A DNA stretch of 40,846 nucleotides from Chlorobiaceae bacterium (GTDB lineage: Bacteria; Bacteroidota; Chlorobiia; Chlorobiales; Chlorobiaceae), in the NCBI GenBank assembly GCA_013335115.1, contig JAAXWQ010000015.1, forward strand, positions 1-40,846. The letters run 5' to 3'. Below the pieces are notes generated by a model. That model was given only the letters and a program-made list of their open reading frames with translations. It was not told the DNA's origin and did not search any database. How positions within the stretch are numbered: position 1 is the stretch's first letter; each line of letters opens with the position of its first letter. Shown here one piece after another: positions 1 to 6,657 of this stretch. Made by a program: the position numbers and the translations under genes.

Positions 1-189
1 GATGGAAATTCTCAAAGGCGAGCTGCTGAAACTTCGTCTGGTACATGAATCGGCGATTTCGAGGTGCAAGGGTTTTGAGGCTTTTTCAGGGTTTTCCTTG
101 CACACAATATACGAAAAATGACGCTTATTTCATTATTATAAAATAACTTATCTATTAATCAGCAACCCCTACTTATCGCCGGCCTGTCA

Positions 190-440
190 CTATCCCAGAA
201 TTCGCTCCTCCCACCTGACAAGAGCCTGCCGCATTTCAGGCAGCCACGAATAGCTGCTATAGACACCGGCAATTCCAGAATCGACATTGTGACCGATAAT
301 TCGTTCCACGATGTCAGGTCTAATGCCAATTTCCCGCATGCGGGTACTCATGGTGTGCCGGAGATAATTCGGAGCAAAAGCAGGAATGCCGTATCAGTTG
401 CGGGTTCGTTGTACATTGATTTCGGAAAGCAATCGCGCCT
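190..440 (-). pseudogene. Decayed C-terminal remnant of a tyrosine recombinase (integrase)
   Basis: Read on the minus strand, this stretch gives a protein tail clearly homologous to the C-terminal catalytic part of the intact integrase at 1283-2491: NYLRHTMSTRMREIGIRPDI, then ERIIGHNVDSGIAGVYSSYS and a closing WEERILG before the stop at 190-192. An in-frame TGA near 394-396 replaces the Arg of the intact copy's NRYG motif, and no N-terminal two thirds are present. It is therefore a remnant and cannot make an active recombinase. Two related integrases in tandem near a tRNA suggest successive island insertions, the older one decayed. The upstream limit is approximate because homology fades near 440. 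Confidence 0.8.
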
Positions 441-475
441 TGGTGCGTTATAAAAGGTCCGAAGTGTAGCTTGGT

Positions 476-823
476 TCAGCCGTTTACTGCACTATTTTTA
501 TTGGGTTCCACCATCCGGATCACCAGTTTCATTCCACAAGCCTGAGCGTATCTCCTCAACGTATGCAGCGAGGGAGAGTGATCCTTTTTACCGAGGCTGG
601 ATTCGATGCGTGCCAGTACCGGCTGGGATACACCCATGCGTGAAGCTACTTCCGCTTGGGTCAGTCCCGCCTGTGCCCTGGCGTCGAGCAGGGCGGCTAA
701 CGCGGCAAACTCGTCTTCAAGGGCGTCGTAAGCCACCTTGAACTCCGGGTCGGCAGCACACTTTACCGCTGCTACTGCTTTCGGATCAAAGGGAACCGGG
801 TTGTACTTCATCTCTTCTTTCAT
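476..823 (-). CDS. XRE-family antitoxin (HigA-like)
   Basis: This 115-residue protein carries a helix-turn-helix of the XRE/Cro type at about residues 52-100, with TQAEVASRMGVSQPVLARIE as the core. Such proteins bind DNA and, beside a RelE/HigB-type toxin, neutralise the toxin and repress the operon. Its start codon overlaps the end of the toxin gene by four bases (ATGA at 820-823), so the pair is translationally coupled in the order toxin then antitoxin, typical of higBA. The N-terminal 50 residues are acidic and may form the toxin-binding part. The pair sits inside the tRNA-Lys island, where such modules stabilise the element. Family call is good; the exact subfamily is not resolved. Confidence 0.85.
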   Translation of the reverse strand: MKEEMKYNPVPFDPKAVAAVKCAADPEFKVAYDALEDEFAALAALLDARAQAGLTQAEVASRMGVSQPVLARIESSLGKKDHSPSLHTLRRYAQACGMKLVIRMVEPNKNSAVNG

Positions 824-1143
824 GGCTTGACCTCCTTAAGTCGTTTTCTGGCAATCCGTAGCTCTTTATCAGGCGTTTTTTGCGTTTTCTTGATGAAGCC
901 ATGAAGAATTATGACTTGACGATCCACGATGCAACAGAAAAACGCCCTACCAATGCCTTCAGGTCCTTTGGCTCGGATTTCAAACAATCCGTTACCAAAG
1001 GCTCGAGTATAGGGCAGACCCAGATTGGGGCCTGATATCTCGATACGTTCAGTGATTCGGAGGAAACTGGCCAGGACTCCTTTTGGCCATTCACTAATCT
1101 CGTCCTGCACTGATTCGTTGTAGAAGAGTATACGGTAGCTCAT
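820..1143 (-). CDS. RelE/HigB-like toxin (Gp49/DUF891 family)
   Basis: This 107-residue basic protein has the pattern of the phage-derived Gp49-like/HigB toxins: LGLPYTRAFGNGLFEIRAKG in the middle, a C-terminal IILHGFIKKTQKTPDKE, and a basic tail. Members are ribosome-dependent mRNA interferases. The conserved 'LHGFIKK-TQKTP' block is the family hallmark, and Lys/Arg residues there contribute to RNA binding. The gene is first in a two-gene operon and overlaps the antitoxin by four bases. No Shine-Dalgarno sequence precedes the ATG at 1141-1143, and a -10-like AT-rich element ends only a few bases upstream, so the message may be leaderless (inference). Confidence 0.85.
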   Translation of the reverse strand: MSYRILFYNESVQDEISEWPKGVLASFLRITERIEISGPNLGLPYTRAFGNGLFEIRAKGPEGIGRAFFCCIVDRQVIILHGFIKKTQKTPDKELRIARKRLKEVKP

Positions 1144-1146
1144 TGC

Positions 1147-1177
1147 TTATAATAGCATATGTGTTATAATAGTTCAA
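1147..1177 (-). promoter_or_regulatory. Promoter/operator region of the toxin-antitoxin pair
   Basis: The nine-base sequence TTATAATAG occurs twice in direct repeat (1147-1155 and 1164-1172), separated so that the copies are 17 bases apart, with CATATG between them. On the minus strand each copy reads CTATTATAA and supplies a -10-like TATTAT. The repeats abut the toxin start at 1143. Direct repeats here are what autoregulation by the XRE antitoxin would need; binding is inferred. Confidence 0.5.
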
Positions 1178-1282
1178 CAAAAAACCCTCGAACTGCGCAA
1201 GGGTCATGAGAAACTTTCGATACACTAAGTAAGCGGCATACAACTTCAAAAGTTATTCTGACCGTTTTCCGCACATGCTGCA

Positions 1283-2491
1283 CTAACGGACAGTTCCCTC
1301 TACCAGAATCCACTGCTGCCAGCGTTCAAGGGCCTGACGCATCTCCGGCACCCAGCTGTAGCTACTGTAAACACCCGCAATGCCGCTATCGACATTGTGG
1401 CCGATAATGCGCTCGACAATATCAGGTCTGATGCCGATACCCCGCATTCGTGTGCTGATGGTGTGGCGCAAATGGTTCGGACTGAAGCCGTCGATGCCGT
1501 ACCGGTTGCGGTAACGGGTGACGAACTTGCCAAGCGCCGAGACGCTACCGGGTTTGCCTTCCTGACCGGCAAAGACATGATCGTAGCCGTTATTCTGGAA
1601 ACTGGCAAGGATCTGCAACGCAGGTCCAATCAGGGGACGGGTGATGGAGATGGGACGCCGGAACCCGTTCTTGTGCTCCTTGGGGCCAAGGGTCCACTCG
1701 TTATTGCGGATCTGTGACCACTTCATGTTGAGCACTTCGTTAGGACGTGCACCAGTCCAGAGGATCATGAGCAGGGCATCGTGGTAGCGGTACTCCTCAT
1801 CGGCACGATCATGGTTGATGATCTGCAGGATCTCCCTTTTGGTCAACACCTTCAACGCATTATTGCGGATATCAGCATGCGGTTCCGGCTTGACGACATA
1901 CTCCATGGGATTGGATTCCAACAGACCGCGCTGCATGGCCACGGTGAAAGCTCGCTTGAGGTAGGAGTAGAGACGGTTTGCCTGGACCGGAGCCCGATCC
2001 TTGACAATATCAATGAGCAGCACCAGTTCCCGTTTGGTGATGGTGCTCGCCTCCCGATCACCGATTTTGCTGACTGCTTCGCGTTCAAGGCATCGCTTGA
2101 CCTCTTGCTGCGAGGGTTTGCCATCAAGGGAGGCGATATATTCCTCGACGACCTTGCTGAAGGTGGTGACCGCTTCTGAAACAGGAGTCTCGACGAATGC
2201 CGAAGCTTCAGGAACCGGTGCCAGTTTGTCAAGGTGATCAGCGGGGTCCAATTTGGCCCTGCGCAGGTTGATGGCGCGGTCACGAAGCTGCCGGGCCTGC
2301 AGGAGCGAGATTTCCGGATAGGAGCCGAGTGGAATTGAATGGTTTATATGACCGGTCCTGTAACGATAACGCCAGAGCTTGGTTCCGTTTTTCTGGATCC
2401 GGAGGAGAAGTCCTTTGGTGTCGAAAAGTTCGATGGACCTTTTTTCCTCAGGACAAGAGGCGTTCCTGATATGAGCGTCGGTGAGGGTCAT
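1283..2491 (-). CDS. P4-type tyrosine recombinase (island integrase)
   Basis: This 402-residue protein has the N-terminal Arm-DNA-binding domain of P4-like integrases (residues 1-90, with LLLRIQKNGTKLWRYRYR and LGSYPEISL), a central SAM-like core-binding domain (about 105-205) and the C-terminal catalytic domain. Catalytic residues visible are Arg249 in TGARPNE, Arg342 in NHLRHT, His365 in IIGHN and the probable nucleophile Tyr375. Asn339 sits where most family members have the first His of HxxR; the remnant at 190-440 shares this, so it is a clade trait rather than damage. The gene starts about 200 bases downstream of the 3' end of tRNA-Lys on the same strand, the usual place for an island integrase. 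Confidence 0.93.
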   Translation of the reverse strand: MTLTDAHIRNASCPEEKRSIELFDTKGLLLRIQKNGTKLWRYRYRTGHINHSIPLGSYPEISLLQARQLRDRAINLRRAKLDPADHLDKLAPVPEASAFVETPVSEAVTTFSKVVEEYIASLDGKPSQQEVKRCLEREAVSKIGDREASTITKRELVLLIDIVKDRAPVQANRLYSYLKRAFTVAMQRGLLESNPMEYVVKPEPHADIRNNALKVLTKREILQIINHDRADEEYRYHDALLMILWTGARPNEVLNMKWSQIRNNEWTLGPKEHKNGFRRPISITRPLIGPALQILASFQNNGYDHVFAGQEGKPGSVSALGKFVTRYRNRYGIDGFSPNHLRHTISTRMRGIGIRPDIVERIIGHNVDSGIAGVYSSYSWVPEMRQALERWQQWILVEGTVR

Positions 2492-2551
2492 CTTGATTCG
2501 GGTCTGCTGTTTGCTTAATGGTAGGACAAACCTGAATCAAATCCAAGAAAA

Positions 2552-2593
2552 GTATCCCTCAATGTATCCCTCAATGTATCCCCCGAGGGATAC
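2552..2593. repeat. 12-base-period GTATCCC repeats upstream of the integrase
   Basis: GTATCCCTC lies at 2552-2560 and 2564-2572, GTATCCCCC at 2576-2584, and the inverted form GAGGGATAC at 2585-2593. The three direct copies are spaced exactly 12 bases apart. They fall 60-100 bases upstream of the integrase start and between it and the tRNA. Such short repeats are the expected form of arm-type integrase or excisionase sites, or of operators for int; the role is inferred. Confidence 0.6.
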
Positions 2594-2632
2594 ATTTTAG
2601 CTGGGTACCACAAGAACCGACCAAAAACGAAT

Positions 2633-2682
2633 AAGCCTCTCAAAACCTGTAAGTCAATATCTTACAGTGTCTTGAGAGGCTT
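2633..2682 (-). terminator. Intrinsic terminator downstream of tRNA-Lys
   Basis: An 11-base perfect stem (2633-2643 with 2672-2682, AAGCCTCTCAA/TTGAGAGGCTT) encloses a second 7-base stem (2647-2653 with 2661-2667). On the minus strand it follows the tRNA by about six bases and leads into a T-rich stretch (ATTCGTTTTT). It would end secG-tRNA-Lys transcription before the island. It could also be part of the attachment region. Confidence 0.65.
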
Positions 2683-2687
2683 TATCG

Positions 2688-2763
2688 TGGTGCACTCGCA
2701 AGGATTCGAACCTTGGACCCACTGATTAAGAGTCAGTTGCTCTACCAACTGAGCTACGAGTGC
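2688..2763 (-). tRNA. tRNA-Lys (anticodon CTT)
   Basis: Full cloverleaf on the minus strand: acceptor GCACTCG/CGAGTGC, D arm GCTCAGTTGGTAGAGC, anticodon stem ACTGA/TCAGT with loop CTCTTAA (anticodon CTT), T arm with GGTTCGAATCC. A CCA tail is encoded at 2688-2690. It lies only five bases downstream of secG and is the probable insertion site of the island to its left. Confidence 0.96.
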
Positions 2764-2768
2764 AAATC

Positions 2769-3146
2769 TTATTTTGCCGGCGCCGCAGGCAGGGTGTTTG
2801 CCGGTGCGGGAACTGCTGGTGCGACAGGAGCCGCTGACGGGATGCCGTTCGCGGGAAGCGAAGCCGGGATCTCCTTCTGCAGGATGCTCTTGTCTGCCTC
2901 ACCGGCCTTGTGACGGGCGGGAAGCGTGAACTGGGCAATAAAGCAAAGAATCATGACAAGACCTGCAAGCACTGCCGTCGTCTTGCTCAGGAAATCACCG
3001 GTCCGCCTCACACCGAGCGTCTGCACCGTACCGAGGCTTGCGATCCCTCCGGTAAGGCCGCTGCCTGCCTTGGGGCTCTGCAGCAGGATCGATGCAATAA
3101 GCAGGATCGAAGCGAGCAGTGCAAGGATGACGACGAATACGTGCAT
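2769..3146 (-). CDS. secG: Preprotein translocase subunit SecG
   Basis: SecG is the small auxiliary subunit of the SecYEG channel in the inner membrane. The 125-residue product has the family pattern: an N-terminal membrane helix ([19 protein letters not shown]), the cytosolic loop [16 protein letters not shown] with the conserved 'LLQSPKG-G' and '[11 protein letters not shown]' segments, and a second helix ([18 protein letters not shown]). The C-terminal tail of about 40 residues is Ala/Pro-rich and low in complexity, longer than in Escherichia coli but common in this group. I start at 3146 (MHVFVV); an upstream ATG at 3233 would add 29 residues unlike SecG. The gene is followed closely by tRNA-Lys. 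Confidence 0.92.
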   Translation of the reverse strand: MHVFVVILALLASILLIASILLQSPKAGSGLTGGIASLGTVQTLGVRRTGDFLSKTTAVLAGLVMILCFIAQFTLPARHKAGEADKSILQKEIPASLPANGIPSAAPVAPAVPAPANTLPAAPAK

Positions 3147-3248
3147 ATCGGCCAACTGATGAATTTTTCTGATACTATATCGTATCTTGTCATTACAGTG
3201 GGCATAATTTAGCAACTTTTGACCAAATTGCAAGTACTGTTTTGAAGG

Positions 3249-3479
3249 ATGGGAAAAATTCTGATTTTAACGGGAATTTCGTTAGCCCTGCTCGGTATCC
3301 TGGTGGTCCTCGCCCAGAAGACCGGGGCCTCGGGATGGTTCGACTGGTTCGGCCATCTGCCGCTCGACATCAGGATTGAAAAGGAGGATTTCCGCCTTTA
3401 CTTCCCTATCGGCAGTTCGATACTCCTGTCGATCGTTCTGAGCATCATCTTGTCGATCATCAACAAACTCATCAGGTAA
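3249..3479 (+). CDS. DUF2905 family small membrane protein
   Basis: This 76-residue protein has two predicted membrane helices (residues 4-22 and 50-70) around a conserved loop, [20 protein letters not shown], which is the signature of DUF2905. No function is established for the family. It is divergently placed from secG and its stop codon TAA (3477-3479) overlaps the first possible ATG of hisB, so the two genes are probably co-transcribed. Confidence 0.85.
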   Translation: MGKILILTGISLALLGILVVLAQKTGASGWFDWFGHLPLDIRIEKEDFRLYFPIGSSILLSIVLSIILSIINKLIR

Positions 3480-4090
3480 TGACCTCCATGACATCACCAT
3501 CAGCAGCGGACCGCCGCATCTCGTCCCGCACCAGGAAAACCGCAGAAACGGACATCACCGCGACCGTCGAGATTGACGGCACCGGTGCGTCGTCAATCAG
3601 CACGGGCGTGGTGTTCCTCGACCACATGCTGACGAGCTTCAGTCGCCACTCGGGTATAAATGTGAACATCGAATGCAAGGGCGACCTGGACGTCGACGAC
3701 CACCACTCGGTGGAGGATGTCGCCTTGGTGCTCGGCGGCGCTATCTCCGACGCGCTCGGCGACAAGAAAGGGATCGGACGGTACGGATGGGCGATCATCC
3801 CGATGGACGAGGCGTTGGCGCAGTGTTCTATCGACCTCGGCGGGCGGAGCTACTGCGTCTTCAAGGCCGATTTCGCGCGCCCGGTGATCCAGGGGCTGTC
3901 GACCGAGATGGTTGAGCACTTCTTCGTATCGCTTTCACGGACGATGAACGCGAACATCCACCTGGCCGTGCTTGAAGGCAAGAACACGCACCACATGATC
4001 GAGGCGCTCTTCAAGTCGCTTGCCTATGCGATGAAGCAGGCGGTGCAGATGGAAGGCGGGGATATCCGTTCGACGAAGGGCGTGATCTGA
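3479..4090 (+). CDS. hisB: Imidazoleglycerol-phosphate dehydratase
   Basis: HisB dehydrates imidazoleglycerol phosphate to imidazole-acetol phosphate, a step of histidine synthesis in the cytoplasm. The monofunctional form (203 residues) shows all hallmarks: RKTAETDI near the N-terminus, [26 protein letters not shown] with the metal-binding HH motif, a second metal site in [11 protein letters not shown], and [14 protein letters not shown] near the C-terminus followed by STKGVI. Two starts are possible, 3479 (overlapping the upstream stop by one base) and 3488; neither has a strong ribosome site. A strong terminator follows the gene. Confidence 0.96.
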   Translation: MTSMTSPSAADRRISSRTRKTAETDITATVEIDGTGASSISTGVVFLDHMLTSFSRHSGINVNIECKGDLDVDDHHSVEDVALVLGGAISDALGDKKGIGRYGWAIIPMDEALAQCSIDLGGRSYCVFKADFARPVIQGLSTEMVEHFFVSLSRTMNANIHLAVLEGKNTHHMIEALFKSLAYAMKQAVQMEGGDIRSTKGVI

Positions 4091-4114
4091 TCACTGGAGG
4101 AAGCATAAACGCAG

Positions 4115-4153
4115 GAGGCTGCCACAGGGAAACCTGAGGCAGCCTCTTTTTTT
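4115..4153 (+). terminator. Intrinsic terminator after hisB
   Basis: GAGGCTGCC (4115-4123) pairs perfectly with GGCAGCCTC (4138-4146), followed by seven T residues. It ends the DUF2905-hisB unit and lies between the convergent hisB and rny genes. Confidence 0.93.
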
Positions 4154-4192
4154 GTATTGATCATCGGATCGGTCCGATTAATCAAGCAACCC

Positions 4193-5767
4193 TTACTTCG
4201 CGAAGGCGACGGAGCGCTTTTCGCGGACGATGGTCACCTTGATCTGGCCGGGGTACTGGGCCTCGGATTCGATCTTGCTGGCAATGTCGTGGGCGAGCAC
4301 ATCGGCCTGCGAGTCGCTGACGTTGTCGCCTTCGACGATCACCCTGATCTCACGGCCTGCCTGCAGGGCGTAAGTCTTGATGACACCGGGGAAAGTCTTG
4401 GCGATCTCTTCGAGGCTTTCGAGCCTCTTGACGTTGCCCTCTGCCGTCACGGCCCCGCGCGCGCCAGGCCTGGAAACCGAGATGACGTTGGCCGCATCGA
4501 CCAGTTCGGCGATAGGCGACTCCTTGCCGATCTCACCGTGATGGGCGCCGATGGCGTTGAGCACCAGGGACGACTCGTTGAACTTCTTCAGGAAATCCAT
4601 AGCGGCAAGTGCGTGTGGCACGTCGCTTGCGGGCAGCACAAGGCCGATGTCGTGCAGGAGTCCGGCGCGCTTGGCCTGCCGGGCATCGAGCTTCAGCTCG
4701 GAAGCCATCAGTCCGGCAAGCATGGCGACCTCGCGGCTGTGAAGCAGGAGGTTCTGCCCGTAGACCGTATGGAACTTCATTTTGCCGATAAGGTAGACCA
4801 CCTCGGCCGGCATGTCGGGGATCTGCAGTGATGACAGGGCCTCTTCGCCGGCGCTCATAATGACGTCGTCGACATCCTTCTTTGCATCCTGGAACGCTTT
4901 CTCGATGGCGACCGGGTGTATGACTCCATCGACCAGCAGCTTCAGGAGGGTACGCTTGGCCAACTCGCGGCGCAGCGGATCGAAGCAGGAGAGGATGACG
5001 ACTTCCGGGGTGTCGTCAACGATGATGTCGACGCCGGTGGCGTTTTCGAAGGCTTTGATGTTGCGCCCTTCACGACCGATGATGCGGCCCTTGAGTTCGT
5101 CGCTCTGGATGTGCACGACCGACAGGGCGCTTTCGGTGGCCTGCTCGAACGAAACACGCTCAATGGCGGTAAGGAGCGTCTTCTCGGCAATGCGGTCAGC
5201 CTGCTGCCCTGCTTCCTCATGGATGCGGTGGATAGTCTCGGTAGCCTCTTCCCTGGCTTTGGAGACCATGTTGTCGATGAGCATCTGGCGTGCATCTTCG
5301 GCAGTGAGGCTGGACAGGCTCTCCAGGCGCTGGTTCTGCTCGGTGATGATCCGCTCCAGTTCAACGGCGCGGCCCTGCACGTTTTCAGTCTGGTGCAGGA
5401 GCTCATCCTGCTGCTGCTGAAGACGCTTCTCCAACTCGCGCACGTCCCTGGTCTGGTTGTTCAGGGTCACCTCTTTCTGGCGAATCTGCTTCTGCAGCTG
5501 GGCGAACTTGTTGTTCTTGATGGTCACCTCGGCATCGAACTCGCGCTTGCGCTTCTTCCACTCCTGGTTGACCTCGTTGACCTTAAGCTCTTTGTAATCG
5601 TTTGCCTCCTTCTGGGCCTCCTGGATCACCTGCACGGCGCGCTCCTCGGCTTCAAGCACCTTGGTGGTGCCGATGCGTTCGAGAAAAACCCTGCCAAGGT
5701 AAAAGCCAACCACAAAAAAGACGACCGATGCAAAAATAATGAGAAACAGGTTTATCACGATTCCCAT
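4193..5767 (-). CDS. rny: Ribonuclease Y
   Basis: RNase Y is a membrane-anchored endoribonuclease that starts mRNA decay. The 524-residue product has an N-terminal membrane helix (about 4-24), a long charged coiled coil (about 35-195), a KH domain with the GREG loop at 231-234, and an HD domain with the metal-binding His372-Asp373 in GLLHDIGLVL. Length and domain order are as in the family. The start at 5767 is chosen because AGGAGG lies six bases upstream; an in-frame ATG at 5821 lacks this. It is the last protein gene on the minus strand of a pheT-zapA-6S RNA-rny block. Confidence 0.97.
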   Translation of the reverse strand: MGIVINLFLIIFASVVFFVVGFYLGRVFLERIGTTKVLEAEERAVQVIQEAQKEANDYKELKVNEVNQEWKKRKREFDAEVTIKNNKFAQLQKQIRQKEVTLNNQTRDVRELEKRLQQQQDELLHQTENVQGRAVELERIITEQNQRLESLSSLTAEDARQMLIDNMVSKAREEATETIHRIHEEAGQQADRIAEKTLLTAIERVSFEQATESALSVVHIQSDELKGRIIGREGRNIKAFENATGVDIIVDDTPEVVILSCFDPLRRELAKRTLLKLLVDGVIHPVAIEKAFQDAKKDVDDVIMSAGEEALSSLQIPDMPAEVVYLIGKMKFHTVYGQNLLLHSREVAMLAGLMASELKLDARQAKRAGLLHDIGLVLPASDVPHALAAMDFLKKFNESSLVLNAIGAHHGEIGKESPIAELVDAANVISVSRPGARGAVTAEGNVKRLESLEEIAKTFPGVIKTYALQAGREIRVIVEGDNVSDSQADVLAHDIASKIESEAQYPGQIKVTIVREKRSVAFAK

Positions 5768-5835
5768 TAAATAACCTCCTTTTCGACAGACCTGAAACGG
5801 CCAGGCCTGAAAATTGAACAAAAAAAACCCGCACC

Positions 5836-6036
5836 TGGGTGAGATGTGTAAGATTCAAGAACCCGCTTTGCTACGGTGGGCGCCTCCTTCAGATATCTTG
5901 CTTCCAATGCGGTGTTGCGAGAACACCAATGCCTGCGGTTCATCACCACGAGGCAGCAAGGCCTGCAATCGAAATGAAGAGTAGGGCTCCCTGTTCTATC
6001 CTGTTAGTTCTTTTACTTACAGTACACCTCAAGACA
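5836..6036 (-). ncRNA. ssrS: 6S RNA (SsrS)
   Basis: The 300-base gap between zapA and rny folds, on the minus strand, into one long rod. Pairing seen from outside in: 6016-6030 (GAGGTGTactGTAAG) with 5841-5852 (CTTACACATCTC); 6007-6012 with 5857-5862 (AAGAAC/GTTCTT); 5975-5979 with 5887-5891 (CTTCA/TGAAG); 5955-5960 with 5897-5902 (CTTGCT/AGCAAG); apical hairpin 5922-5927 with 5911-5916 (GGTGTT/AACACC). A poorly paired region lies mid-rod. Length of about 200 bases, the interrupted rod and the place directly downstream of zapA are all typical of 6S RNA, which binds sigma70 RNA polymerase as a promoter mimic. A T7 run at 5821-5827 may end the transcript. Confidence 0.85.
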
Positions 6037-6071
6037 TGGTGCGGATATTTCGTCTCATTCAATGTAACGCT

Positions 6072-6335
6072 TTATTGCAAATTCTGCTCGATCAATTCAT
6101 TGACGCGAGCCATTTTCTGCCTCAGCTGCGACAGCTCCTCCTCGAGTTCGTTCTTCTTCTCAGCGAACTGGATTGCCGCCAGGACTGCCAGCTTCCTGGG
6201 GTCGAGGTCCGGGGCCTTTTCGGCGAAGCGCCTCATGACGCCATCCACCTCCCTGGCCGACCTCTCGGTCAGCTCGCTGCTCTCTACCCGTAACGGATAG
6301 TTGTCGCCGTAAACATTGACGTTGATCTTTTCCAT
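6072..6335 (-). CDS. zapA: Cell division protein ZapA
   Basis: ZapA binds FtsZ and bundles protofilaments at the division ring. The 87-residue product has the ZapA pattern: an N-terminal beta part (INVNVYGDNYPLRVES), a first helix (REVDGVMRRFAEKAPDLDP), the conserved KLAVLAAIQFAEKK and a C-terminal coiled coil (ELEEELSQLRQKMARVNELI). It starts six bases after the stop of the upstream coiled-coil gene, so the two are in one operon with pheT. The 6S RNA gene follows on the same strand. Confidence 0.93.
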   Translation of the reverse strand: MEKINVNVYGDNYPLRVESSELTERSAREVDGVMRRFAEKAPDLDPRKLAVLAAIQFAEKKNELEEELSQLRQKMARVNELIEQNLQ

Positions 6336-6341
6336 GGTCCA

Positions 6342-6644
6342 TTAAAATCTGACCTGATCGCCCCTGAGTTCCCTCTCGATCTTCTGCAGGATCAGGGCAA
6401 GCTTCTGCTTGACCTGAAGTTTTTCATACGCCGAAAAACCGTCACCGGCTGAGCTCAGCCCTGGTGTCGTCCCCTCGGTTCCCGGAAGCTTGAAAGACCT
6501 CAATATGTTCTGCAGGCTTGAAACCTCAGATTTCAACAACTCATTTTCCTTCCGGCATTCGGTCAGCTGGGCAACGAGCTTTCCCACGCTCCGTTCAAGA
6601 ACGGCCAGCATATCATTGCCGTTTTGCCCATCTGCTGCATCCAT
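6342..6644 (-). CDS. Small coiled-coil protein between pheT and zapA
   Basis: This 100-residue protein is acidic and mostly helical. Residues 12-50 form a heptad-rich stretch (LERSVGKLVAQLTECRKENE and onward), followed by a Gly/Ser/Thr linker (about 53-68) and a second helix ending in KQKLALILQKIERELRG. I recognise no named family; the first half resembles ZapB-type coiled coils, and the gene is packed between pheT (13-base gap) and zapA (6-base gap), so a role in cell division beside ZapA is plausible but inferred. Confidence 0.8.
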   Translation of the reverse strand: MDAADGQNGNDMLAVLERSVGKLVAQLTECRKENELLKSEVSSLQNILRSFKLPGTEGTTPGLSSAGDGFSAYEKLQVKQKLALILQKIERELRGDQVRF

Positions 6645-6657
6645 GGCTCACACTGGA

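Noticed and set aside
3-122. Short open frame of about 39 codons at the window start (MEILKGELLK...)
   Set aside because: No ribosome site is visible in the window, no family recognised, and the stretch includes a GTGCAAGG/CCTTGCAC inverted repeat (64-71, 96-103). It may be the end of a gene cut by the window edge, but cannot be supported.
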